NCBI RefSeq assembly: GCF_963676685.1
Contig: NC_092344.1
Coordinates: forward strand, 97,618,749 to 97,682,748
Source of the DNA: Mytilus edulis
Taxonomy: Eukaryota > Mollusca > Bivalvia > Mytilida > Mytilidae
DNA length: 64,000 nucleotides
Direction of reading: 5' to 3'
The notes below the pieces were generated by a model that saw only the letters and a program-made list of their open reading frames with translations, made no database searches and was not told the origin of the DNA. Numbering within the stretch: position 1 is the stretch's first letter; every line of letters starts with the position of its first letter. Below are positions 31,681 through 43,900 of this stretch, piece after piece. The position numbers were made by a program, and so were the translations under genes.

Positions 31681-33570
31681 TCAGAGTTCCTGTTTAACAA
31701 AGTGAAACAATAGTTCTGTTGGTAGACTCCCAACTTCAAAACTTTCACTTGGACCTTGTAAGGCTCAACAGTAAACAAATGTGTATATCAAAGTCATCAT
31801 TGTTATTATCAATTTTAAATGATGAAAAATTAGGTATAATTACCTTAATTAATGGAGCTACTGACTTTTGAACTTCATACTACTGTGGATTCATTATTAT
31901 TCTTGGGATACCATTGTTCATGGATTTCAAGGATACATGTGAACCAAAAATTTAAATATCAACAAATTTCAAATTGTCAATAGGCTCGTATGTAAACTTA
32001 GGCACAACTACAAAATCAAATATCGAAGAAAATGCAAGTTTTTCTCAATCCGCAAAATTTGGTACTCATGAAAATGAATGAATCAACAGTAATATAATAT
32101 TGACCATTAGATTTTGTTCAATACTTTTTAAACATTTCATGTCACCTGAACATATTCTAAAGGTACAATTATTTTATAGAAAATGTCAGTCAATGGACTC
32201 GATATTATCTGACATCATCTGCATCCTACATTAAGTAAGAATAACTTTCACTGAAAATTTTTTTTCAAACAAATACTGTACTTTCAAAGACTTTCTACTC
32301 AATTTTTACATCATAGATAATTGTAATTCATCAGCAAAAATGTTTTCAGATAACATTTAAACAGTAAAAGTAGATAATTCCAAGGATTTTATACATCTGT
32401 AAGCTCATCTTCTCCCTTATCTGCACCATTAAAATCACACTTGATCATAAAGTCTGTTCACTCTCCTACCTTAAGATACTCAAGTGATTAATTCAGTTAC
32501 TGCAATAGGATAGATTTATATGAAGAGTTAGCTAATAGTCATTTATATAGTCAATTTACCTGTTGACAGACTGAAACTATAGACAGAAACAAATGCTATT
32601 TAATTGTATTTTTAAATGATGATTACCAGTAAGCAGTGGGTTTTTCTCTGAGTTGGATAGACTTAAGATTACAGATTTGTATTTAAAAATCCAAATTAAA
32701 CTCAATAACCAACAATTTGATACCAGTGAATCTTCAAATACAATACTGCTGTCTCTGAACTACAAAATATTGAACTCCTAATTCATTCTAAATTTACAAT
32801 TAATTGTCCGCTATATGTAACTCAGGCATTACAGTAAGTCTCATATTTCATGAGTTTCTAAAATACAAAGGTTTAAAAATACACAATGAAAAGATTATTA
32901 GAATAAGAGCAAAATATATTAACAAAGAAATTAAATGCAAAATATCATCGAACCATAAAATTTCTTATATCACACATAATACAGTGGTTAAAATGAACAA
33001 GTGTAAAAGAAATTATGTAACACAAAATGTTTTATCATACAAAAATAATTTGAATAAAACTTAGTTAAAATGAATATCAGAATAAAAAAATATTAAACGT
33101 TGGTTATAAAAATAATCACTCTCTATTTATAATCAAATTGGTATTTACAATTAATTCAGTAAAATGTATCATTATGGTTTATATTGTGAAAAGGGTTCGA
33201 GAAATACCCTAATGAGAAAGAAAACATTATAATATTGTGTGAATGAAAAACCAAGTTACCATTCCGCAAGTAACTGAAAACGTTCAGCTACAAGAAATCA
33301 TAAAAAATAAAGACTTGCAACAATATCTTCGAATAAGCATATCACACAGCTATGTTATTAAGAAATGTGTGTACTGAAATAATTCCCACATTGTTGTTAC
33401 TATATGTAGTAATATATTTTTGATTTAAATATAATGCTACTTTAAAAAAAAATTGACTTCTAAAGAAAGTAGATTTGATCAATAATATTACACATATAAC
33501 TCATTATATTTTTTTTAAACATTGTACAGATTATTGCAGCCACGTTTGAACAGGAAACTATTGCTTCAGA
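31681..33570. other. Intergenic AT-rich sequence, no gene seen
   Basis: No convincing ORF or repeat. The Lys/Asn-rich open frame at 32804-33064 looks like AT-rich noise. Confidence 0.4.
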
Positions 33571-33950
33571 ATAGACAATTTTCGAGTTTGATGCATTTCC
33601 GTCAAAAACTTTGGTTTTAGTGAACGTCACTTGTGCATTAAGGTGCGTCGCGACTTCTGTTTCAATGTTGTGGTTGAAAAACTATAAGGCTATATTTGCA
33701 AGAATTATTCTGCAAATCAAATTCTCATAATTAACAATCTGCACCGCTGTCTTTAGGGAATTGTGATTAAGTACCTACTAAACAAATTTTATTTCTAGTT
33801 AATCCTGCACAACGACGATCACTAAGACGCTTGATGAATGTTTATAGTGCAGGGATACAGGGGAGCCCCTCTATCTGGTAAATGACGTCACAAAGGCGCA
33901 TATAATTGATGAGTTTTTTCCGGTGACGGATGAACTCGAAAGTGGTCTAT
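33571..33950. mobile_element. Mariner-like MITE, about 380 bp
   Basis: The left end TAGACAATTTTCGAGTTTGAT and the right end, reverse complemented, TAGACCACTTTCGAGTTCAT match over most positions. Both ends sit on TA, consistent with a Tc1/mariner-type TA duplication. It is locally richer in CpG than its surroundings. No ORF. Confidence 0.55.
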
Positions 33951-34893
33951 CGACTTAATATGAGTCCAAACATTTGTCTCATATTTCATTTATAAAAGTC
34001 TAATCTTATAAGATACAGCTTTGTGTCCCTCATCAAATCAGACCTTCTAAAAATAAAAGTGAACTATGTTGCTTTTGCAAAATCAATGACTAGTAAAAAT
34101 GTGATTAAAAATAATTAATAGATGTTAACAGTAAATGTCAACAAGAAAGCAATCAAAAACTGAATGCTTTTAAATGGCCTTTTTATCTAGGTCATTCTTA
34201 TTTTCAGTCACTTTCAAAATTATCATTTATCAGTTTCAATATACATTCCATCAAACCCTCATACATAAACTGTAACAAATTTATATTTCATATCTCTCCC
34301 TACTTTTGTAATTACTTTTATAGTTTTGATCAAACCATTTTTGATCATGTTATTTTTTGGCCTTCTTTAAGTAATTGCTATTCAGGATTTGGTCACTAGA
34401 CTGCTCTAATATAAATCCAGTCAAATAATGAAAATCTATGAAAATGTTTACACATGTAATAAAATGAAATAACAAATAAAAATAACATCAAAGAATCATT
34501 AAAGACCACTTAGTTCTGCAGTCTTCTAAGAACTAAAGAAATAGTTTTACTAATACTGCTTTGAGACTCTAAACACTAGACATTGTTTTAAAACTGTACA
34601 ATTTACCTGAACAAACAAATAAATTGAATCAAAACGAGTAAATAAAACACATAGAATCATTAAAAACTATATTACGAAAGGATAAAATCATGCCATTTTG
34701 CCATTTTCAGTTGTAAAGTATATCATATAATTTTTATATCCCTTTACCATCTTACAATCTTAATTGCATCATGGGTATTTTACAGGTTTGTATTCATTTG
34801 CATCAGTTTATTTTGGTTTTTTCTTTTCTTTTATTTCTTTTCTGTTCTGTTCTTCAAATTTCAACAATTATATAGATGTTCCCTATTCCCTGC
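33951..34893 (-). other. MOV10 3' UTR region
   Basis: Sequence downstream of the MOV10 stop on the minus strand. A minus-strand AATAAA lies at 34812-34807, about 80 bp after the stop. No other feature. Confidence 0.4.
34807..34812 (-). promoter_or_regulatory. Candidate MOV10 polyadenylation signal
   Basis: AATAAA on the minus strand about 80 bp downstream of the TAG stop. It would give a short 3' UTR. Confidence 0.35.
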
Positions 34894-34973
34894 CTATAAA
34901 TCAGAACGCCATGGCTGGTCATTAAATCTACTGTAATCTTCAACACTAATAACTGCTTCTTCTGGTTCGGACC
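34894..34973 (-). CDS. MOV10: MOV10 exon 16 (C-terminus, stop)
   Basis: Acceptor TTTTTGCAG|GGTCC. Encodes [20 protein letters not shown] then PWRSDL and TAG at 34896-34894. The conserved end supports this as the last exon. Confidence 0.85.
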
Positions 34974-37900
34974 CTGCAAAAATTAAGTTAATATTTCAAT
35001 TCATTACAACTTTAAAAACTAAATTTAAACTGGTCATGCAACTATCTATAATTATTAACCTAAGTTCTGTATTACATTTTAACAAAAAAAGGCTCTTTCC
35101 TAAATGCAATCCTCAAAGTGAATTAAATGTAGATTATAGATTATGTTGTCTTGTTAAGGACATACGATACAGTTTTGATCCAATATTTAAATTTTGCTGA
35201 CAATTTGCATATAGGCTATTTCTCATACCACATCATCTTATTTATGTTCATCTATTTAAGGTTATGAGATCTACAGGTGGTTCTTGAGATAATTTATATC
35301 TATTTGATTATATTAGGATTCAAAATAAACTTCTCATAAATACTAATCAAATGAGCAAAACAATTGTGGAATAATCCTGAGAAATTATAACTACCTTGAG
35401 GTTTAGGATCAGAAAGTCCCAAGGCACTTAATCTGTCTATAATAAACTATAACTACCTTGAGGTTTAGGATCAGAAAGTCCTAAGGCACTTAATCTGTCT
35501 ATAATAAATTATAACTACCTTGAGGTTTAGGATCAGAAAGTCCCAAGGCACTTAATCTGTCTATAATAAACTATAACTACCTTGAGGTTTAGGATCAGAA
35601 AGTCCTAAGGCACTTAATCTGTCTATAATAAACTATAACTACCTTGAGGTTTAGGATCTGAGAGACCTAAGGCACTTAATCTGTCTATAATAAACTATAA
35701 CTACCTTGAGGTTTAGGATCTGAGAGACCTAAGGCACTTAATCTGTCTATAATAAACTATAACTACCTTGTGGTTTAGGATCAGAAAGTCCTAAGGCACT
35801 TAATCTGTCTATAATAAACTATAACTACCTTGAGGTTTAGGATCTGAGAGACCTAAGGCACTTAATCTGTCTATAATGTCTTCAACCATAGTTTCTTCAT
35901 CTTCAAAATCTACACCTACATAGGCTTTATTATTCTGGCAGTACTTGATAAATCTGAAATATATATACATTTCTATACTACTCTAATATTCTTTTTAATT
36001 GTATTCAGGATTTTTTCGAATATGATAGGAATTATCTTATCTCATATAATATCATGTTTTTCTTTTCAAATAGTGTCATAAAAACTAGACCTAAGCTAGT
36101 CAGATTTTAAAGTCATTTCTTAAACATTGTCTTAATGTAAAAACATTAAATGCTTATCTAAATATTTGACCACCACTGTCAATCTGTATGTTTGAGTCAA
36201 ACTGTTGAACTGATATGAATTTCAATAAATCATAAGTTTTATCATGCGCTTAACAATAGATCTGCAATGTTCAACATTGCAAAGGGACTCAATAAAAATA
36301 CACCTATGAATAAAAAAAAAATTATACAATTTGAGAACATCTACTGTTTGGTTGAAATGTCATTTATAAGGACGTTGTGACTTCTTGGTGTTATATAAAT
36401 GAACTAGGCATTGCAAAAACCAAAGCTAGTAATTTCATCTTTGCTAGCAACTTATACAACAAAGTTTACATAAATCTAATTATTTCATCTTGTATTATTG
36501 TTGATTATATGTTGGTTATTATTGTATTGATAAATATGTATACTTAAATTTGAGTACCAGTACTTACTGATGTTGTTATCATGTGACAAAGTGACAGGGT
36601 TTCCCCATTTTGAGTACCAGCACTTACTGTTTCCAGTTGTTATCATGTGACATAGTGACAGGGTTTCCCCATTTTGAGTACCAGTACTTACTGTTTCCAG
36701 TTGTTATCATTTGACATAGTGACAGGGTTTCCGTATTTTGAGTACCAGTACTTACTGTTTCCATTTGGTATCATGTGACAAAGTGACAGGGTTTCCCTAT
36801 TTTGAGTACCAGTACTTACTGTTTCCAGTTGTTATCATTTGACATAGTGACAGGGTTTCCGTATTTTGAGTACCAGTACTTACTGTTTCCATTTGGTATC
36901 ATGTGACAAAGTGACAGGGTTTACCTATTTTGAGTACCAGTACTTACTGTTTCCAGTTGTTATCATTTGACATAGTGACAGGGTTTCCCAATTTTGAGTA
37001 CCAGCACTTACTGTTTCCAGTTGTTATCATGTGACATAGTGACAGGGTTTCCCCATTTTGAGTACCAGTACTTACTGTTTCCAGTTGTTATCATTTGACA
37101 TAGTGACAGGGTTTCCGTATTTTGAGTACCAGTACTTACTGTTTCCATTTGGTATCATGTGACAAAGTGACAGGGTTTCCCTATTTTGAGTACCAGTACT
37201 TACTGTTTCCAGTTGTTATCATTTGACATAGTGACAGGGTTTCCGTATTTTGAGTACCAGTACTTACTGTTTCCATTTGGTATCATGTGACAAAGTGACA
37301 GGGTTTACCTATTTTGAGTACCAGTACTTACTGTTTCCAGTTGTTATCATTTGACATAGTGACAGGGTTTCCCAATTTTGAGTACCAGTACTTACTGTTT
37401 CCATTTGGTATCATGTGACATAGTGACAGGGTTCCCTATTTTGAGTACCAGTACTTACTGTTTCCAGTTGTTATCATGAGACAAAGTGACAGGGTTTCTC
37501 CATTTTGAGTACCAGTACTTACTGTTTCCAGTTGTTATCATGTGACAAAGTGACAGGGTTTCCCACCACTATCAACAAAGCTTTAGCTCGGGTCAAGGTC
37601 ACATTGAACCTCTGAAAAAATTGAAACGAAAATTAACAAAATGAAGTTAACTATAATAAGGGAGAATATGTATTATTGGTTGCATCTAAAATCACTAATA
37701 CCATTTCTATACATATGAAATATATAAATTTCCCAGAAATCTATTGGAAAAATATTAATACTTAAATAGACAAATATATCTGCAAGTATACAATCTGAAT
37801 GCTAGACTTTCCCAACTTTTTATAATAATGATATTATTGTATACTGAACTATTTGTTATTGCTTGTAGAATGTCAGTGAAGGTCGCAAATTCATACCCTG

Positions 37901-40900
37901 CTCCCTCATTAGAATCAAAATAGCAGAGTACATGTATTACTTTTGGAAACCTCTAATGTCTTTCAAACTACTAGATTGATACAGGAAACAGCATGCCTAA
38001 GTTTTGCAATTCTCATTAAAAAAAAGCAAACTTTTAATAAAACTACAGTGTAAGTTAATGTTACCTTTGGATTTTTGAGAAATCCTAGTTTAAAGTCCAT
38101 GTCAAGAGAGAGGTATTCTGGGTTACTCCTGACAGTAGAAACTATGATAATTTTCTTCTCCTGTCCCTGGAATTCTTCTACTGATCCTATCTGTATATCT
38201 GCCCATGTATTTGACCTCATTAGTTGTTGTAACTTTTGTACCTGAAATTATGCAAGTGGTATTAAACACTTTTAAACCTTGCAACATCATTGAGACAAAG
38301 TGATCTCCTGAGACAGATTTACTAGCAGAGACAAAATATATAAATACTTCATTCATGTCCACTTATAATACAATAAAGCAGTTTGATATTCCATACCATA
38401 CTGTTTGTGTATGAAAAATTCAATCATCTTTACTACCATATGCTATGTGCATTCTCAGACCCTTACGCTGAGAAAATCTCAATCTTAAAAAATTGTGAAT
38501 ATTGGATATCACAAAACAAAAGAATAATATAAAAGTATTTTCAAAGAAAATCTATTTTCATTACTGATTTCTTTAACAATGTCCATGATGTCCTGTCTGG
38601 TGTAAACATGGTAAAGGAACCTCTGTAGATTTTGTAAATAGACTATTTTTTTGGTCTCTGTTTGAGAGCTTAGTTAATAGACCTATCTTAATCAAAACTA
38701 AATGAAAAAATAGTAGAATAATTTGACTATACCTGCTTTCTGTAAGGGGAGATAATGCCAATGTCTTTTGGATTAATCTTCAATCCTCGTTTCTTTTCCT
38801 TCAACAAACTGTTGACATAACTATGAACAACAGAAACTTCTTCAGCATTGAAAAATGAAGGACTTCTTGCTTCTCTCATGTCCTGACCAATGACTCCATG
38901 AAATATGATAGGAAAACCTTTATTAGGGAGTTTCTCCCAATCACAAAGGCTTTCCCTCATCATCTGGTCAGCCATTACTACAAGCTCATCATCATAAAAC
39001 AGTTTATTAGGTAAGTATAAAATGTCAGGATGAGATCTATAGTTGTTTAGAAGTTTAGTGATAATTCTCTCATCGTATGGTTTGGCATATACTTCTTGGT
39101 CAATCATGTAACGCTCCAACAAAGATTTATCTAGAAAACAAAAGCAATACTTTATTGTAAAATATCAAATTTAATTGTTCCATTTCCTTTGAACGAAAGT
39201 GTTATTAAATATAACATCACCCGATGTTGTAACAAAATAAACTTATATAATAATAAAGTATGATTCCTTTATCTAGCAAATATAGATGTTCTTATTTAAA
39301 TGCCTAATTTCTTACTTCATATCTAAGTACTGAATAATTATGATGGATTTAAGGCATTCTTGTTAATTTGTTAAATATAACAGTTTCATCATATGCAGTT
39401 ATTTAAAAGACTTGTATGAACTATTTTATTTTATCAACTCACCTAATCCATATTTTATAGCAAATGGTGATCTAAGGATTGGTCCTAACTGCTGAGGATC
39501 ACCTGCTAATACTAGCTGTCCACAGCCACCTGGGATATGGGGGTCAATATTAAGGATGCCAGCTACACCAATCAAAAGCTCTGGTTCTACAGCATGTCCT
39601 GCCTCATCTACAATCACATGACTGAAATGTCCTGTGGGAAAATTAGCTGAGGACAACCTAAAATGACACACATTTAATTATTCAAATTTATACAAAACTA
39701 TAAATTATTCAATTTTTTTACAAAATTATAAATTATTAAAATTTTATACAAAACTAGTCTATTTCTATCAAAGTTTAATCAAACAAAAATGAAACAAACA
39801 CAAAATTGGTGTATAGACAGTGAAGTTTCTTTCATAAGTTTCCATATTCAAATAATATCTATTAGGTCAAGGAATGTTTTGAACCACAAGTACATTTACC
39901 TGCCAGCAGTCACTAAGGTAGAAATAATTATCCTGTATTTCATCATATCTTCTTTGGTATGGTATACAAACTGTCTAGTGGCTGCACTATAGTTACAAAC
40001 AGGCTGTAAAGCAAATCAGTTTCTTTTTTATCATATCAAAATGTTTGGAATACAATGCAGGGAACTATTTCAATTAAGATTTGTGTTTGTGTTTTGTGTA
40101 CTATTGTTTCTCTGTTGGTCTTTTTCTGTTTTAGACATGGCATTGTCATTTTAATTTCATCTTGGGAGTTTAAATGCCCCTTTGGTATCTCAGTCTTCAC
40201 ACTTAACCACAAGTCTTACGGCATTGGCTTGTTAAATTGCTTTCGGGCTTGTAAATTTCTTCTCTACAAGCCAACAGAGTCCAACTAAAAATTTTTTTAA
40301 ATTGAGCTTCTGGCTTGTGGACTTGAACATTCAACTTGAAGGCTGGTATCTTTTGCCTCTCTCTTTCTCTTGAATACGGTAACAAAATTTCACTTTTTAA
40401 GATTATAACTTTTCCATTAGCATTTCCCCAAATATGTCATAGTAAAGAATCAAATAAAGTTTTACTAAATTTCCAAACAGAGATTCCCTGACCGGATATA
40501 TAACTGATGTTACAATTAAAATCACACAAACAAGATGAACCTCTTTATGAAAATTTTGATGACTGAACCTGCATATGATTCTTTCTTAGGAAAGCACAAT
40601 TAAACAATGAGATTTAACTTTAAATTTCACAAAAAGTTGACCCTTTAATGCTAGTTATGTTTTAAAGTTTCTCATTTAAATTTTATATCCTGAAATTAAA
40701 AGTCTGTAAAAAAACAAAAGTTTAGTGGCTGTTTGGATGTCTTGGTTATTTCTGTTGGTTTTCTGTCTGACTGGCTTATACCTCATTAATTCACAATTCT
40801 TTTCATCTATGAAAAAATGGTTTAAATTTACAGGACCTAGTGACTTACACTGAAAACTTGCAAGGTCACAGGAAAAGATAAAATATTAAGAACATAGCTC

Positions 40901-43900
40901 CAATTTATTATATGAAGAAGGTGTGATGAAAAAAGCCAGCCAAAACACTGTTTTAAACTTCTTCTTTAGTCAGTCTCAACATTTAACGAAATAAAGATTG
41001 TTGAGGAATTGTTTACATTAAGTTCTTCATCCAGTAATTTTTCATGTTTAACAATCCCAGTATGTGCCTTAAACTACCTTGTTAATCATGGTACCAAACT
41101 CCTAGACTAAAATTAATTTGGCTCATTTAATTTTCATAAAATTTTGACAAAACAATCAATTTGACCTGGCCTTTGACAAAAATATAAAAACTAGAGGCTC
41201 TAAAGAGCCTGTGTCGCTCACCTTGGTATATGTGAATATTAAACAAAGGACGCAGATAGATTCATGACAAAATTGTGTTTTGGTGATGGTGATGTGTTTG
41301 TACATCTTACTTTACTGAACATTCTTGCTGCTTACAATTATCTCTATCTATAATGAACTTGGCCAAGTAGTTTCAGTGGAAAATGTTAGTAAAAATTTAC
41401 AAATTTTATGAAATTTTTTAAAAATTGACTGTAAAGGACAATAACTCCTTAGGGGGTCAATTGACCATTTCAGTTATGTTGACTTATTTGTAAATCTTAC
41501 TTTTCTGAACATTATTGCTGTTTACATCTATATGTCTCTATCTATAATAGTATTCAAGATAATAACCAAAAACAGCAAAATTTCCTTAAAATTACCAATT
41601 CAGGGGCAGCAACCTAACAACCAGTTGTCCACTTCATCTGAAAATTTTAGAGCAGATAGATCTGGACTTAAACAACAATTTCTCCCACTGTCCAATTTGC
41701 TCTAAATGCTTTGGTTTTTAAGTTATAAGCCCAAAACTGCATTTTACCCCTATGTTCTATTTTTAGCCATGGCGGCCATCTTGGTTTGTTGGCCGGGTCA
41801 CTGGACACAATTTTTAAACTAGATACCCCAATGATGATTGTGGCCAAGTTTTATTTTATTTGGCCCAGTAGTTTCACAGAAGATTTTTGTAAAAGATAAC
41901 TAAGATTTACGAAAAATGGTTAAAAATTGACTATAAAGGGCAATAACTCCTAAAAGGGTCAACTGACCATTTTGGACCTGTTGACTTATTTGTAAATCTT
42001 ACTTTGCTGAACATTTTTTCTATTTACAGTTTATCTCTATCTATAATAATATTCAAGATAATAACCAAAAATAGCAAAAATTTCCTTAAAATTACCAATT
42101 CAGGGGCAGCAACCTAACAACAGGTTGTCCGATTCATCTGAAAATTTCAGGGCAGTTAGATCTTGACCTGATAAACAATTTTACCCCCATGTCAGATTTG
42201 CTCTAAATGCTTTGGTTTTTGAGTTATAAGCCAAAAACTACATTTTACCCCTATGTTCTATTTTTAGCCATGGCGGCCATGTTTTTTGATGAAATGGGAA
42301 TTTAAACACAAACTTTATTCTAGATACCCTAGGAATCAATCAGATGAAGTTTGGTTTGAATTGGTTCAGTAGTTTCAGAGGAGAAGATCTTTGAAATAGT
42401 TTACGACGACGACGAAAACGGATGGACGACAACGACGGACGACGGATGCCAAGTGATGGCAAAAGCTCACATTTCCTTTTAGGAAAAGTGAGCTAAAAAT
42501 TATCAGAAAAATTTCATTACATATATAGCAGTTTGACAAACACTATGTTGATCATTCAGAAGCTTAATAATTTCTTAACAAGAGAACTTCATTAAAATTT
42601 TCAGCTGTCTTTTACAGAGTTATCTCCCTGTAGTATTATGTACCATCTTAATTGTTAAAGATTGCTAATTGCTGTGGAATTATTAATATCTACAGAAATT
42701 ACCCTCAATACCTACATGTACAGCTATTCATCTCTGACAGCAAATGATGACATCCACTGTAAACAAAACTGCCAAATATTGGGGATGGGAATTGTCAAAT
42801 GATTAAAAATTTGAAATTACAACAGGGGGAACAGGACCTTAAGAGAAATAGAGATTGAGGCTCCTAATGGAAAAATAACTTTGTTATAGGATCCACAAAG
42901 AGGAGCTACATATTTTCAATGTTTCAGAAAGGTATATATTTGATAAAAATTCCTTGGAAATCTTTGTACCTTGACTTTTTCAGGAATAGTATTATAACTC
43001 CTAGATGCTGCATTTAATCTGAGTATATCTCGTGGAGGGATGTGCTCCAGTAATCGTTCAGCTATTAGGTCAGCAGCACTGTTTGATGGTGTGCATGCTA
43101 AAATATGAGTGTGAGGCTTGGTTTTCCATATCTAAAATAACAAATATGAACAAATTACATATAAATTTCAATTATTTTGCTTTAAATTTGTTTTTAAAAG
43201 GCTTAGAAGTTAAGTTCTTGAATGCTTTCACTGAACATTAAGTCTGTGCTCCATCCCTTTTTTTTAAGCACAAACTTAACCAAAGTCATCAAATAGCATA
43301 ACATATAGATAATAGGGATTCAAAAGTAATAACAGAATTGTATTATTCAAAAACATTTATATATATATTATTGATATATAATCTGAGGTATCTGTGATAT
43401 TGAACCAAATCCCCGATTAAAAAACATTACCTGTTTAATAGCTTCTACTATGGTAAAGGTTTTGCCAGTTCCTGGAGGACCAAATACAATATATGGTGAA
43501 GGACGAGATGTTCCTAATGTTATGTGTTTCACAGCAATTTGTTGCTTCTCATTGGCTTCTATTGCTCTACAAAAATACCTTTAAACAAAAACAAAATATC
43601 TTTTCATATACCAGTATGTAAAAATTCATACAGTTTTATATGAAGTTAAGTAATTGCTACAGACTGATTTTTTTTTAGAGCTGAATGAAACAATTATCTA
43701 TTTTGTAAAATTTAAAAAATTTGCAAAGGAAATGATCTGTTATGTGTAAACAATGTATGACTAAAATAAATCTTTATTAGGAAAATTTTAAAATTTACAA
43801 GATAAGCTATAAATAATTTAATCTGTTACACTGATCAATATTTCAGAAATTGTTTCAAAATCTATCAAAGCATTTTACCTAAGCTGTACATTAACAGGGT

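Larger units (their letters stand above)
40004..42969 (-). other. MOV10 intron 9, repeat-filled
   Basis: About 3 kb intron holding a MITE (41070-42650) that is itself interrupted by an inverted TAGCTCACC repeat (41190-42495). The section at 40004-41065 shows no recognisable element or gene. Confidence 0.7.

Noticed and set aside
32804-33064. 86-codon Lys/Asn/Ile-rich frame
   Set aside because: Composition is as expected for AT-rich noncoding DNA; no splice context or recognisable motif.
36551-37570. Regular 64 bp repeats as a CRISPR-like or satellite-only feature
   Set aside because: The unit is demonstrably the MOV10 exon 14 end and donor, so it was treated as an exon-derived array.
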